Counted from the first letter of the stretch, positions 8,795-18,397 are shown. The stretch: 64,000 nucleotides of DNA from Bacteroidota bacterium (GCA_023622765.1 JAMNYO010000070.1:1-64000), one strand, 5' to 3'. A program made the numbers and translations. Notes: generated by a model not told the origin, from the sequence alone.

Positions 8795-9439
8795 ATGAAA
8801 CAGGCAATTTTTTCTTCACTTTTCGTCTTTCTGCTGCTCACCATCACGGGATGTACGCAAAAAAATGAAGGGGCTATTTTTAACGGCAAAGACTTGTCGA
8901 ACTGGGAGTTCGTGGTGGAGGATAATGCGGTACCCGCTGAGCAGGTGTACCAGGTTGAAAAAGGCGTTATCCGGGTGATGGGCGAACCGCTGGGGTACAT
9001 GTACACCCGGGAGAAGTACCGTAACTTCGTGTTGGAATTGGAGTACCGGTGGGCTGACGGGGAGAGCAACAGCGGCGTGTTCGTGTTGATCGAAGAGCCG
9101 ATGAACCCGTTTCCGAAAGGGATCGAGTGTCAGTTGGCCGCGGGTAAAGCGGGCGACTTCGTGCTACTTGGGGGTGCGGATATGAATGAGTACGTGCTGC
9201 CGGAAGGGGTTACGGAGCGTCCAAGGTTCCCGGTGATTGACAAGCAACACCCGTCCAATGAGAAGCCGGCGGGCGAGTGGAACAAGATGCGGATTTCGGT
9301 CAACGAGGGGATCGTGGAGGTACACGTGAACGGGCTGCTGCAGAACCGTGGTACGAGCGAGGTCAAGGAGGGACACATCGGATTGCAGAGTGAAGGGAAA
9401 GAGATTCAGTTTAAAAATGTAATCCTTAATAAGTTATGA
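8795..9439 (+). CDS. DUF1080 (3-keto-disaccharide hydrolase-like) lipoprotein
   Basis: The 214-residue product has a lipoprotein signal with lipobox TITGC (Cys20) and one DUF1080 domain, a concanavalin/LamG-like jelly roll. Hallmarks are [12 protein letters not shown] at the start, the W-x-D-G-x-SNSGVF core near residues 89-98, and [17 protein letters not shown] at the end. Family members occur in sugar-degrading Bacteroidetes and some act on 3-keto-glycosides; here the substrate is unknown. Its stop overlaps the rocD start (ATGA), so the two are translationally coupled although no pathway link is evident. Confidence 0.88.
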   Translation: MKQAIFSSLFVFLLLTITGCTQKNEGAIFNGKDLSNWEFVVEDNAVPAEQVYQVEKGVIRVMGEPLGYMYTREKYRNFVLELEYRWADGESNSGVFVLIEEPMNPFPKGIECQLAAGKAGDFVLLGGADMNEYVLPEGVTERPRFPVIDKQHPSNEKPAGEWNKMRISVNEGIVEVHVNGLLQNRGTSEVKEGHIGLQSEGKEIQFKNVILNKL

Positions 9440-10665
9440 AACCGACATCACGAGCCAATCGCTTCATTGAACTGGAAGACAGATACGGGGCGCACAATTA
9501 CCGCCCCCTACCGGTGGTGCTGGCCAGCGGTAAGGGGTGTTACGTGAAGGACGTGGACGGGAAAGCATACTTCGATTTCTTATCGGCCTACTCCGCCGTT
9601 AACCAAGGCCATTGCCACCCCAAGATCGTGGCGGCGCTGAAAGCGCAGGCCGAGACGCTCTGCCTCACTTCAAGGGCTTTCTACAACGATTGTCTGGGAC
9701 CATACGAGGAGTTTATGCACCACTTCTTTGGGTATGACAAGGTACTCCCGATGAACACGGGGGCTGAGGGGGTGGAGACAGCGCTGAAATTGGCCCGCAA
9801 ATGGGGCTACCTGAAAAAGGGTATCCCGCGGGATGAGGCGATCATCGTGGCGTGCGAGGGTAATTTTCACGGGCGCACGCTTGCCGCTGTCTCGCTATCC
9901 ACGAACCCGGAAGCGAGGGACGATTACGGTCCCTACCTGCCGGGAATCGAGGTGATCCCTTATAACAACGTGGAGGCGCTGGAGTCGCTCCTGACAGAGA
10001 AAGGGGAACGGGTGGCGGGCTTCCTGGTCGAACCAATTCAGGGGGAGGCTGGGGTGTACGTGCCGGACGATGGTTACTTGAAGCGCTGTTACGAGCTGTG
10101 CCGGAAGCACAACGTGCTGTTTATCGCGGATGAGGTGCAGACGGGTATCGCCCGCACGGGGAGGATGTTGTGTTGCGACCACGAGGGGGTACGCCCCGAT
10201 ATCGTGGTTCTTGGGAAAGCGCTTTCGGGGGGCGTGTTACCGGTGTCGGCAGTGCTGGCGGACGATGAGGTGATGCTCACCATTCAACCGGGTCAGCACG
10301 GTTCCACCTTCGGGGGATTCCCCCTGGCGTGTAAGGTGGCCGTGGCCGCTCTGGAGGTGGTGAAGGAAGAGAACCTCGCCGAAAAGGCGGAGCGGCTGGG
10401 TGCCATCTTCCGGAAAGAGATGCGGCAGATAGAGAGTCCCTTCATCGGGCAAGTGCGGGGGAAAGGGTTGCTCAACGCGGTGGTAATCATTCCCCATAAC
10501 GGGAAGGAGGCGTGGGACGTCTGCCTTGCGATGGCGGAGAATGGGCTGTTGGCCAAGCCAACGCACCAACATATCATCCGCTTTGCACCCCCGCTGGTGA
10601 TCAGCGAAGAGGAGCTGCGGGAGGCGATTGGTATTATTTATCACACGCTTCAGTCGTTGGAATAA
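9436..10665 (+). CDS. rocD: ornithine aminotransferase
   Basis: This 409-residue class III PLP-dependent aminotransferase transfers the delta-amino group of ornithine to 2-oxoglutarate, giving glutamate semialdehyde. Family features are [44 protein letters not shown], the PLP-binding ADEVQTG (Asp232 region) and the Schiff-base lysine, Lys261, in VLGKALSGG. Length is normal. The neighbouring ctlX remnant would have acted on citrulline, so the pair points to arginine/citrulline/ornithine catabolism. Acetylornithine aminotransferase is a possible alternative, but the overall sequence reads as RocD. Confidence 0.93.
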   Translation: MKPTSRANRFIELEDRYGAHNYRPLPVVLASGKGCYVKDVDGKAYFDFLSAYSAVNQGHCHPKIVAALKAQAETLCLTSRAFYNDCLGPYEEFMHHFFGYDKVLPMNTGAEGVETALKLARKWGYLKKGIPRDEAIIVACEGNFHGRTLAAVSLSTNPEARDDYGPYLPGIEVIPYNNVEALESLLTEKGERVAGFLVEPIQGEAGVYVPDDGYLKRCYELCRKHNVLFIADEVQTGIARTGRMLCCDHEGVRPDIVVLGKALSGGVLPVSAVLADDEVMLTIQPGQHGSTFGGFPLACKVAVAALEVVKEENLAEKAERLGAIFRKEMRQIESPFIGQVRGKGLLNAVVIIPHNGKEAWDVCLAMAENGLLAKPTHQHIIRFAPPLVISEEELREAIGIIYHTLQSLE

Positions 10666-10676
10666 CGTTTTTATAT

Positions 10677-11596
10677 ATGCAAACGACATCTAAGCTATTA
10701 ATGGTACGCCCGGCCCGTTTCGCATACAACGAGGAGACAGCGAAGAACAACTTTTTCCAACGGGAGCACGGATGCGATGAGACTAACGGCAAGGACGGTG
10801 GAAATGTGAAAGACGGCGTTGATGAGGGCAACCGGGTTAACGCGGACAAGTATGCCGCCAAGGTCCAGCAGGAGATGGTAGCCGAGAAAGCGCTGGCGGA
10901 GTTCGACGCGTTCGTGGAGTTGCTCCGGCGGAACGACGTGGACGTTATCGTGGTGCAGGATACGCTAGAGCCGTGGACACCTGACTCTCTCTTCCCGAAC
11001 AACTGGTTCTCGTCGCACCTAAGCGGTGAGCTGGCCACCGGAAGGTGGTGGACCTCACGAGCTGGGAGGAGGAGGGGCAGTTCCTGGAAGGAACCGGAAG
11101 CATGGTGTTCGATAGGCGGCGACGTAAAGCTTACTGTTGCCGCTCGCCCCGCTCGTCGGAAAGGGTGTTGGGCGACTTCTGCACACGGATGCGGTATGAC
11201 GCGGTGGTATTCGACGCGTTTGACACGGAGGGGCGACCGTTATACCATACCAACATCATGATGGCGATAGGCACGCAGGTCGCTGTCATCTGCCTCGACT
11301 CCATCAAAGAGACCAACCAAAGGGAGAGGGTGGCGGCGGAGCTCACCGCTGCGGGCAAGGTGATCGTGAAACTCTCCATCGAGCAACTTGGCCAGTTCGC
11401 TGGCAACATGCTTGAGGTGAAGAGCCGCAACGGGCACCCCTTTATGGTGATGTCGGCCGCGGCGCGGGATTCACTCACGAGCAGCCAAGAGCGAATCATT
11501 GCCACCTATAACAAGATCTTGTCGACCGACCTGCGTACCATTGAGGCGTATGGCGGCGGTTCGGCCCGCTGTATGTTGGCGGAGATATTTCACTAA
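10677..11596 (+). pseudogene. ctlX: citrulline hydrolase-like CtlX, broken by internal deletion
   Basis: The 5' part (from ATG at 10677) reads as the start of a CtlX/amidinotransferase-fold protein (LLMVRPARFAYNEET, then VVQDTLEPWTPDSLFPNNW). Near 11040 the frame changes; the rest continues in another frame from VVDLTSWEEEGQFLEGTGS to GGGSARCMLAEIF. Compared with the family as I remember it, some 35-40 codons that normally follow the FPNNW motif are missing, so a deletion removed active-site residues and shifted the frame. The first frame stops at 11261. The His (YHTN) and the nucleophile Cys (SARC) survive only in the second fragment, which lacks the N-terminal half. It follows rocD by 11 bp. 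Confidence 0.85.
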
Positions 11597-11722
11597 AGAA
11601 TAATTCAACAACCAACCCTGCTTAAAAATGTTTTAGGAGCGAGGGCAGAGTTAAGTTTATTTCAACTTTGTCGAGCGATGACAAAAAATGAGGCGTTAGC
11701 AATCAACGATTAACATTAGCAT

Positions 11723-12928
11723 ATGAACAGACGCTCTTTTTTACGGGAATCTTCATTGGTGACTGGCGGATTGTTTTTGTGCGCCAATTCCGGTAAAAGT
11801 ATGCTCCCGGCAGGTTTCACGGGAGCATGCTCCGAGATAAGAATAGAGACACCCATCCACGGGGCCATTTTAAATTGGCGCCAAGGGGAAAAGGTTTCAG
11901 AAGGTTTAAAAATTAAAGTAGAGGGTGTTGCCCCCATGGATCGGAGGATCATTGTGAACGGTGTCACCGCTCTCCGCGATCATAAGCGGTTCACGGCGGA
12001 GATTGTTCTTCGTGACAGGGAAACGACGATTACCGCGGCTTCGGATGATTACACGGGACTCAATTCCCACAGCATTCGGGTACTTTGGGATAAAAATTCC
12101 GTTCCCAGGTACGGTTTCAATATCGATGACAATATTTTTTTCCTGCGGGACATTGCCCGGAAAAGATACACGTCTCTTTTCGATTGTTTTTACCTGGAGG
12201 GATTGCGTAAAATACACCGCGAATATGGGACCAAGTTTCAATTGAATGTCTATTATTCCGATGGCTTGGAATATACCGATGAAAAAGAATTCACATTGCG
12301 GGACTTCCCGGATCGTTACAAGGGAGAATGGAGGGATAATTCCGACTGGTTGAAACTCGCTTTCCACGCGTATGCCAACAAGCCTGATCGACCCTATCAA
12401 TACGCGGCTCCCGAAAAGATGATCTCCGATTTCGATCTGGTGACAGAACAGATTATTCGCTTCGCGGGGGAAGAGACATACGGTATCATGAACAATATTC
12501 ACTGGGACCTGAACCCCTCCGCTTTTAAACCACTGGCGGAAAAGGGAGTGCGCGTTTTGGGCGCCTATTTTGCCAAAACCCAAAACGGGTGGGATATTCA
12601 TCTGGGATTGGACGATACCCGTTCCCAATACCTTTCCACCCATGACATGTTGAAGGACTTTGACAGCGGTATCGTGTTCTGTAAAAACGATCTGATTTGC
12701 AATTCAACCCCCTTGGATCAGATCGTTCCGACATTGGAGTCCTTAGCCTCAGATCCGAACACTGCCGAGATCATGGATATCCTGACGCATGAACAGTATT
12801 TTTGGCCGTTTTACGAGCAGTATCTGCCGGATCATTTTCAACGATTGGAACGAACCATCTCATGGCTTACCGAACACGGCTATCAACCGGTCCTGTGGAA
12901 TGACGGATTCATGGGTGTTTCGATTTAA
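11723..12928 (+). CDS. exported polysaccharide-deacetylase-fold protein
   Basis: The 401-residue product starts with a twin-arginine-like leader (NRRSFLRESS). An Ig-like beta domain follows (about 40-130), then a catalytic-fold region beginning at about 131 (VPRYGFNIDDNIFFLRDI) that resembles the glycoside hydrolase/deacetylase barrel: paired Asp (FNIDDN), HAYAN, NNIHWD and a C-terminal LTHEQYFWPFY. In this superfamily such Asp/His clusters bind a metal and act on glycans, but the exact family is not recognised and the substrate is unknown. It stands alone, with 126 bp before it and 74 bp before mscL. Confidence 0.6.
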   Translation: MNRRSFLRESSLVTGGLFLCANSGKSMLPAGFTGACSEIRIETPIHGAILNWRQGEKVSEGLKIKVEGVAPMDRRIIVNGVTALRDHKRFTAEIVLRDRETTITAASDDYTGLNSHSIRVLWDKNSVPRYGFNIDDNIFFLRDIARKRYTSLFDCFYLEGLRKIHREYGTKFQLNVYYSDGLEYTDEKEFTLRDFPDRYKGEWRDNSDWLKLAFHAYANKPDRPYQYAAPEKMISDFDLVTEQIIRFAGEETYGIMNNIHWDLNPSAFKPLAEKGVRVLGAYFAKTQNGWDIHLGLDDTRSQYLSTHDMLKDFDSGIVFCKNDLICNSTPLDQIVPTLESLASDPNTAEIMDILTHEQYFWPFYEQYLPDHFQRLERTISWLTEHGYQPVLWNDGFMGVSI

Positions 12929-13002
12929 TAGCGGCTATTTGATAAATTTCCTTTAGAATGTCAACGATGTTGTGATGTGTAACCATTAATAATTAATCAA
13001 CT

Positions 13003-13422
13003 ATGTCATTTAAATCAGAGCTAAAAGAGTTTTTGTTGCGCGGCAGTGTGGTAGACATGGCCGTGGGTATCGTGATTGGCGGGGCTTTCGGGAAAATCGT
13101 CACCTCTTTCGTGAATGATATCCTGATGCCTCCCATCGCGTTGATAGCGAACCAGGGTCAGTTTACCGACCTCAAGGTGACGTTGAGACAGGCAGTGATG
13201 GAGGGAACGGAGGTGATCACGCCCGCTGTCACCTGGAACTACGGTGCATTCATCCAGGCGATTGTCGACTTCCTGATCGTTGGGACCGCCATCTTCCTGG
13301 TGATCAAGGCGATGAACTCCTTGAAACGCAAGAAAGAGGAGGCGCCCGCTCCGGAGGCACCAGCCGAACCGACCAAGGAGGAGCTGCTGCTGACCGAAAT
13401 ACGGGATTTGCTGAAGAAGTAA
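13003..13422 (+). CDS. mscL: large-conductance mechanosensitive channel MscL
   Basis: A typical MscL of 139 residues: N-terminal amphipathic helix ([32 protein letters not shown], pore-lining TM1), periplasmic loop, TM2 ([23 protein letters not shown]), and a charged C-terminal helix bundle ([16 protein letters not shown]). It opens under membrane tension to release solutes during hypo-osmotic shock and sits in the inner membrane. Single gene; start ATG. Confidence 0.97.
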   Translation: MSFKSELKEFLLRGSVVDMAVGIVIGGAFGKIVTSFVNDILMPPIALIANQGQFTDLKVTLRQAVMEGTEVITPAVTWNYGAFIQAIVDFLIVGTAIFLVIKAMNSLKRKKEEAPAPEAPAEPTKEELLLTEIRDLLKK

Positions 13423-13500
13423 GCATTCTTTGTAACCAAACCAGATCGGGAGTAGTCCTATTCATGCAAACGGAAGTTGAACAGTAAAAAATGCAACATC

Positions 13501-13920
13501 ATGGAAGAATTAATTCCCATACTGGCTATTATTTGCGCGATCGGATTGCCCATCGTCACAGGCATGGTGCTAGGTATCCTACGGATTAAAGCCACGAACA
13601 TGGAGCGGATGGGGCTTATTAACCAGGGTATTATTCCGCCGGATAGCCCGATGAAGGAGAAAAAGCGCAACCCTAACCGATTGGTATCGCTGCGGAACGG
13701 GATCGTGCTCATCACCTTGGGTATTGGCATCATCGTGGGACTTCTCTGTTCGGAGTACCTGATTATTGATCGGGAGAACTTGTTCTTCTGGGTGATTGGG
13801 GCGAGCGTGGTCTTCTTCTTGGGGGTGGGCTACCTGACCTACTTCCTAGTGGTTCAAAAGATGCCTCATCTTGAGCAGCGGGATTCAGAAGAGGGAGAAA
13901 AGGAAGCGGAACAGGAGTAA
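13501..13920 (+). CDS. small inner-membrane protein of the DUF6249 type
   Basis: From the ATG at 13501 the protein has 139 residues and begins MEELIPILAIICAIGLPIV, as in DUF6249 proteins. It has three hydrophobic segments (about 4-24, 67-87, 94-116), a basic loop between the first two and an acidic C-terminal tail. The frame is open from 13477 but the added residues are not family-like. It lies 13 bp before an ECF sigma factor gene, followed by another small membrane protein; this trio recurs in Bacteroidetes as I recall. Function unknown; a part in membrane-linked sigma control is inferred from neighbours. Confidence 0.75.
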   Translation: MEELIPILAIICAIGLPIVTGMVLGILRIKATNMERMGLINQGIIPPDSPMKEKKRNPNRLVSLRNGIVLITLGIGIIVGLLCSEYLIIDRENLFFWVIGASVVFFLGVGYLTYFLVVQKMPHLEQRDSEEGEKEAEQE

Positions 13921-13933
13921 CCTCTCGGGCTGA

Positions 13934-14488
13934 ATGAGTGAAAAGGAACGGGTGAAACGGGTTCTCTCGGGCGACACCTCCGCGTTTGCTTATTTCGTGG
14001 ACAGCTACCAGGACATGGCGTTTACCATCGCCTACCGAGTCTGTGGCAACGAGCAGGACGCGGAAGATGTCGTTCAAGAGAGTTACGTGAAAGCGTACCG
14101 GAACCTACATGGCTTTCGCTCCGAGAGTAAATTCTCGACCTGGCTTTACCGTATCGTCTATAACACTGCCGTCACCCACTCCAAAAGGCGACTGTGGGAG
14201 GTTGATAGGAAGGCTGAGGCTGACGATGCCTTGTACCTTGCGGAGGATACGCTGCAGGTGGAGATCGAAGCGATGGATCGCAAGGCGGTGGTGAACGATA
14301 TCCTCGGGCGAATGCCGACAGGAGAGGCGCTGTTGCTCACGCTCTATTACATGGAGGATCACCCAGTGAAAGAGATCGTGAAAATTACCGGGCTCAACGA
14401 GGCGAACGTGAAGGTGAAGCTGTTTCGGGCAAGAAAGTCCTTCAAAGAGCTGCTGCAGCGCCGTTACCGGATCAGCGAGATACTATGA
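13934..14488 (+). CDS. ECF-type RNA polymerase sigma factor
   Basis: The 184-residue product has sigma region 2 (residues about 12-85, with VCGNEQDAEDVVQESYVKAYRNL and FSTWLYRIVYNTAV) and region 4 (about 120-175: RMPTGEALLLTLYYMEDH, then a helix-turn-helix ending NVKVKLFRARKSFKELL). Such factors direct polymerase to stress or envelope promoters. Flanking small membrane proteins are the natural candidates for its control; no canonical anti-sigma zinc motif is visible in either. Confidence 0.92.
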   Translation: MSEKERVKRVLSGDTSAFAYFVDSYQDMAFTIAYRVCGNEQDAEDVVQESYVKAYRNLHGFRSESKFSTWLYRIVYNTAVTHSKRRLWEVDRKAEADDALYLAEDTLQVEIEAMDRKAVVNDILGRMPTGEALLLTLYYMEDHPVKEIVKITGLNEANVKVKLFRARKSFKELLQRRYRISEIL

Positions 14489-14549
14489 ATGAGAGAAACC
14501 TTCACCGTACCCGACGGCCACTATGGTGGGTATATATTAACGAAAGAAA

Positions 14550-14957
14550 ATGAATGAGAGGAAAGCGATGAAAAAGAGAGATATACCGGACGAAGAGGAG
14601 GCGATACGGATACTAATGCAGGGTGCCAAGATGAAAGCGCCAGAGCGGATCAAGCATCGCGTTATGCACCAACTGGAGGCGGAGAAAGCAGTTACCCCCC
14701 GAGCGAAGAAGGTGACCGAGGAGTCGGGCAACGTGCTGCGGGACTTAGGAGCCATTTTTGGAACCATGTATGCCCTGCTGGCGGGAATGGTGGTCGTTGC
14801 TTATATCCTCTTCGGGGGGCGCTTCCTGCTCTCAACGGAGTTCATCGGGACAACCCTGCTCGTGGTGTTCATCTTCAGCATGCTTTGGCTAATCGCACAA
14901 CTGGACCGTCGCGTGCAGGCGAAAAGGTTCGGGAAGAAAAAACGAGTATCTGAATAG
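14550..14957 (+). CDS. two-TM membrane protein downstream of the sigma factor, possible anti-sigma
   Basis: The 135-residue product has a charged cytoplasmic N-terminal half (about 1-65, PERIKHRVMHQLEAEK) and two transmembrane helices (about 71-92 and 97-118), with a basic tail. Soluble helices before membrane segments and placement 61 bp after an ECF sigma gene resemble anti-sigma factors, but no known anti-sigma motif is seen. A second ATG at 14568, preceded by GAGAGGAAAG, may be the true start. Confidence 0.65.
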   Translation: MNERKAMKKRDIPDEEEAIRILMQGAKMKAPERIKHRVMHQLEAEKAVTPRAKKVTEESGNVLRDLGAIFGTMYALLAGMVVVAYILFGGRFLLSTEFIGTTLLVVFIFSMLWLIAQLDRRVQAKRFGKKKRVSE

Positions 14958-14960
14958 CCC

Positions 14961-14991
14961 TTGATTATTAAGTGATAAAACCTTATATTTG
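14961..14991 (+). promoter_or_regulatory. Bacteroidales promoter of the mntA-hepT pair
   Basis: TTG (14961-14963), a 20-nt spacer, and TATATTTG (14984-14991) match the -33/-7 consensus. The expected start point near 14997 lies after the upstream ATG at 14972 and 17 nt before the ATG at 15014, which fixes the latter as the mntA start. Confidence 0.7.
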
Positions 14992-15013
14992 CCTTGTGAA
15001 AAGTAAAGGATCT

Positions 15014-15322
15014 ATGAATAAGCTTATAGTGGATAAATTGCCCGAATTGATAGGTTTGTGTGAACAATACGCTATCAACTCCCTCTACCTGTTCGGTTCA
15101 GCCGCCTCTAGGGGATTTACCCCGAAGAGCGATTTAGACTTCCTTGTTTCATTTAGTGATGACCTTAGCATTGCGGAATACACTGATAACTACTTTTTAT
15201 TGCATGAAGCGCTCCGCAACTTGTTCGGAAGGAAAATTGACCTTGTAACGCAAAATTCTTTATCGAATCCTTACTTTATCGAAGAAGTAGAGCGAACCAA
15301 ACAGTTAATCTATGCAGCGTAA
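15014..15322 (+). CDS. mntA: MntA-type nucleotidyltransferase antitoxin
   Basis: The 102-residue minimal nucleotidyltransferase carries the signature GSAASRGFTPKSDLDF, that is GS-X10-DxD, at about residues 30-45. In characterised pairs MntA AMPylates the HepT toxin on a Tyr and so silences it (type VII toxin-antitoxin). It overlaps hepT by 11 bp and has its own promoter. It is visibly more AT-rich than the surrounding genes, consistent with acquisition by transfer. The start at 15014 follows from the promoter position and the GGAT just upstream. Confidence 0.9.
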   Translation: MNKLIVDKLPELIGLCEQYAINSLYLFGSAASRGFTPKSDLDFLVSFSDDLSIAEYTDNYFLLHEALRNLFGRKIDLVTQNSLSNPYFIEEVERTKQLIYAA

Positions 15323-15647
15323 AACCCAAAAATATTTATATGACATCCAAGTCTCCATTAATTCTATTAACGACTACTTGGGGGAAACAAGAGATTTTAA
15401 CCAGTATTTAGAAAATAAACTCCTTAGAAGAGCCGTGGAGCGTGAATTGGAAATTATCGGAGAAGCTGCGAACAGGTTATTGCAACTTGATACGAACTTT
15501 CCAATCGATAATGCTAGAAAAATTGTTGATTTGAGAAACTTTATAATTCACGGCTACGATAAAGTGGACGATATAATTATATGGGGAATCGTAAACAACC
15601 ACCTGCCCATTCTAAAAGAACAGGTTGAGCGTTCCCTAAATCAATGA
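15312..15647 (+). CDS. hepT: HepT-family (DUF86) ribonuclease toxin
   Basis: This 111-residue all-helical HEPN protein has the R-X4-6-H catalytic motif in RNFIIHGY near residue 76, with the Tyr two residues after the His that MntA modifies in known pairs. HEPN toxins cut RNA, including tRNA in the studied case. The gene overlaps mntA by 11 bp, implying coupled translation. AT-rich like its partner. Confidence 0.9.
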   Translation: MQRKTQKYLYDIQVSINSINDYLGETRDFNQYLENKLLRRAVERELEIIGEAANRLLQLDTNFPIDNARKIVDLRNFIIHGYDKVDDIIIWGIVNNHLPILKEQVERSLNQ

Positions 15648-15667
15648 ACAAGGTTGGCGTAAGCTCC

Positions 15668-15711
15668 GAAAAGCGAGCAACTACTATTGTTAGAAGGTTT
15701 TAACGCTTTTC
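15668..15711. terminator. possible terminator between hepT and ppk2
   Basis: GAAAAGCG (15668-15675) pairs perfectly with CGCTTTTC (15704-15711) across a 28-nt loop, between two convergent genes. The long loop and lack of a clean T-run make this tentative. Confidence 0.25.
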
Positions 15712-15746
15712 TTGCGAACGTAACCGATTGCTTAGAAGGCAAGCGA

Positions 15747-16619
15747 TTATTCCCGTAGAAGGCTTTCCCGTGCCTTTTGAAGCAGCTCGGGTGACTCCGC
15801 GGGGGGGTAGTGCAGGTCGAGCGACCTGAATAGATCCAGGATGATGTCGCCAACGGCGACCCGGGCAAAGAACTTCTTGTCGGCCGGGATCACGAACCAC
15901 GGGGCGTATGACTTGGAGGTCTTCTCGAGCATCTCCTCGAAGGCTGCTTCGTACTCATCCCATTGGGAGCGTGCATGCAGATCTGCAGAGCTGAACTTCC
16001 AGTTTTTATCTGGATCATCAATGCGCGAGAGGAACCGTCTCTTCTGCTCCTCTTTCGACACGTGCAAGAAAAACTTGAGGATGCGCATGCCGTTATGGTA
16101 GAGGTGCTTCTCAATGTTGTTGATGCTCTCGTAGCGCTCTTCCCAGAACGATGCGTCCATTTTCTCTACGGAGTCGTAACCGGGGATGCGCTCGTTCAGT
16201 ACCCATGCGGGGTTCACCTTGGTGGCCAGCACGTTCTCGTAATGCGACCTGTTGAAGATCTCGATCATGCCCCGTTGTGGTAACGCACGGTAGTGCCTCC
16301 AAAAGTAGTCGTGCTCCAGCTCGTTTTTGGTCGGTGTCTTGAAGCTATGTACTTGACAACCCTGGGGGTTGATACCCGACATCACGTGGCGGATCACGCC
16401 ATCCTTCCCCGCGGCATCGCGGGCTTGCAGCACGATCAGCAAGGAGTAGCGGTCGTCAGCGTAAAACATCTCCTGGTACTTTTTCAGTTCCTGGATATTT
16501 TGATAGATCTCCTCTTTTGCCGTCTGCTTGGTGTAGCCACCGTCCTCATTTGTCCTGAAGGTGGATAACTTGACCGGCCTTCCCTCTTCTATCCGAAATC
16601 GTTTGTAGTTATAATCCAT
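15747..16619 (-). CDS. ppk2: polyphosphate kinase 2 family protein
   Basis: The 290-residue product has the PPK2 Walker A-like motif ARDAAGKDG (residues 66-74), the GCQVHSFKTPT and HDYFWRHYRALPQRG stretches, and the lid region FNRSHYENVLATKV. PPK2 enzymes move phosphate between polyphosphate and nucleotides. The full kinase core is present and length is normal. The start ATG at 16619 gives a family-like N-terminus. Which nucleotide is used cannot be decided from sequence. Confidence 0.93.
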   Translation of the reverse strand: MDYNYKRFRIEEGRPVKLSTFRTNEDGGYTKQTAKEEIYQNIQELKKYQEMFYADDRYSLLIVLQARDAAGKDGVIRHVMSGINPQGCQVHSFKTPTKNELEHDYFWRHYRALPQRGMIEIFNRSHYENVLATKVNPAWVLNERIPGYDSVEKMDASFWEERYESINNIEKHLYHNGMRILKFFLHVSKEEQKRRFLSRIDDPDKNWKFSSADLHARSQWDEYEAAFEEMLEKTSKSYAPWFVIPADKKFFARVAVGDIILDLFRSLDLHYPPAESPELLQKARESLLRE

Positions 16620-16720
16620 AACGCGTTATTCTTGGTGTTATTTTCCCTGTGTTCCTGTTTGTTACATTTTACACGTAACCGCAAGCACGGTGTAGTTTCC
16701 GTACCCTTCCTCGCAACACA

Positions 16721-18376
16721 TTACCCGTTTTCATCCGTGCTTGCCGTTTCATTTGTGCCCCCTACGTTGCTCCCTACCCCCATGAGCAGCCCCTCGTAAC
16801 GGTTATCGTCAGTGATGATGCGCAACCCCTCCTGGAAGATGTCGTTCTCCTCGTTGATGATGCGGTAGAAGGCCGATGATTCGTAGAGGTCGCGGGCGAT
16901 CAGCGCTTTCAGTTGTAAGGCGATCAACGGGCGAGAGCGCTCGAACTCCTGCTCGTTCCATTCGATCTTCTCCTCGGCCGCGAGATCCTTCATTTTTTTC
17001 ACCATGGCATCCGACAGCACGTAGCCCCCCTTGAACGCGATCGCGTCCGGGTACTGCTCATGCAGCAACTTGCGGTTGAGGTCCACCTCGGCGTTTGCAA
17101 CCCGGGAAATAACGCCCCGAGCGTAAAGCCGCGTGTGGAGGAGTGTACCTGAGGTGGTGTCCATCGGCACGAAGTAGTCGGGCATGATGCCCCCACCGCC
17201 GTAAACGGTTCGCTTGTTCACGAGGGTGGTGTACTTCAGTGAATCGGGGAAGTGGATGCTATCAGCCACGAACAGTTCCCCATGCTGGAAGCGATCAATG
17301 AAGTCCTGGTTATACGCGTCGAGTTTCCCCTCTTGGTAGGGGCGCTGGATGCTGCGGCCGGTAGGCGTGTAGTAGCGCGCCACGGTGAGGCGTATCATGG
17401 TGCCGTCGGGCAGCGGCAGTTGCCGTTGCACCAGCCCTTTGCCATAGGTGCGGCGACCAACCACCACGCCCCTGTCCCAGTCCTGGACGGCCCCGGCGAG
17501 GATTTCGCTGGCGGAGGCCGACGAGCCGTTAACCAAGATCACCAGCTTGCCTCCTTGTAGCTCGTCGCCCCCCGTGGCGTTCATCGTGAACCGGGGCTGG
17601 TTCTTCCCTTCGGTATAGACGATAAGTCGCTCCTCACCCAGGAACTCGTCGGCGATCTCGTTGGCCACCTGCAGGATACCGCCCCCGTTATCGGTCAGGT
17701 CCAGTATCAGGTGCTTCATACCCTGTTCCTTAAGCTCGTTTCCCGCCTTCTTGAACTCCTCGCCCGAGGTGACACCGAAGCGGCTTAACCGGATGTAACC
17801 CACCTCCTCCGCCACCATGTACGAGGCGTCGATGCTGGTGATGGGTATCTTGTCGCGGACGATCCGGAACTCCATCAGCTCCGGCACCCCGCGGCGGAGA
17901 ACCGACACGTTGACGGCAGTTCCTTTCGGTCCCCGTAGCATCTTCACCACATCTTGGCTGTTCATCTTAACCCCGGCGATGATCGAGTCGTTCACCTTGA
18001 TAATTTTGTCACCGGCCAATAAACCCACCTTCTGCGAAGGCCCCCCAGAGATCACATCCAGTACGTAGAGGGTGTCGGTGAGCATGTTGAACTGGATGCC
18101 GATGCCATCGAAATTGCCTTGCAACGGCTCGTTCATGGCGCGTACTTCCTCTTCGGTGAGGTAGGTGGAGTGGGGATCCAACTCCTCCAGCATCGCACGG
18201 ATGGCTGCCTCAGTGAGCTTTTTGGTATCAGCATCGTCTACGTAGAGGCTGTTAATGAGCTGAAGGGTGCGTTCGAACTTAACGCCTTCCGGCGTGGGGC
18301 GAAACTGCCCGTAGGCGCACCCCGTGAGGGATAGGAACAGGCTGCCTAAAACAGCCGCGATGACTTCTCTTTGCAT
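16721..18376 (-). CDS. S41 C-terminal processing protease, lipoprotein
   Basis: The 551-residue product has a lipoprotein signal (SLTGC, Cys20), an N-terminal helical region with LDPHSTYLT, a PDZ domain (about 85-170, GIGIQFNM...GDKIIKVND) and an S41 catalytic domain. The Ser/Lys dyad is most likely Ser288 in NGSSASASE and Lys313 in RRTYGKG, 25 residues apart as in the family. It cleaves periplasmic proteins near their C-termini. It lies 21 bp after coaD, in a parE-coaD-protease run seen in other Bacteroidales. Signal and catalytic motifs are clear; substrates unknown. Confidence 0.93.
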   Translation of the reverse strand: MQREVIAAVLGSLFLSLTGCAYGQFRPTPEGVKFERTLQLINSLYVDDADTKKLTEAAIRAMLEELDPHSTYLTEEEVRAMNEPLQGNFDGIGIQFNMLTDTLYVLDVISGGPSQKVGLLAGDKIIKVNDSIIAGVKMNSQDVVKMLRGPKGTAVNVSVLRRGVPELMEFRIVRDKIPITSIDASYMVAEEVGYIRLSRFGVTSGEEFKKAGNELKEQGMKHLILDLTDNGGGILQVANEIADEFLGEERLIVYTEGKNQPRFTMNATGGDELQGGKLVILVNGSSASASEILAGAVQDWDRGVVVGRRTYGKGLVQRQLPLPDGTMIRLTVARYYTPTGRSIQRPYQEGKLDAYNQDFIDRFQHGELFVADSIHFPDSLKYTTLVNKRTVYGGGGIMPDYFVPMDTTSGTLLHTRLYARGVISRVANAEVDLNRKLLHEQYPDAIAFKGGYVLSDAMVKKMKDLAAEEKIEWNEQEFERSRPLIALQLKALIARDLYESSAFYRIINEENDIFQEGLRIITDDNRYEGLLMGVGSNVGGTNETASTDENG

Positions 18377-18397
18377 GATGATAGGGTGATATATCTA

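Noticed and set aside
14972..15013. Longer mntA start at 14972
   Set aside because: It lies upstream of the transcription start predicted from the -33/-7 promoter, and the extra residues are not family-like.
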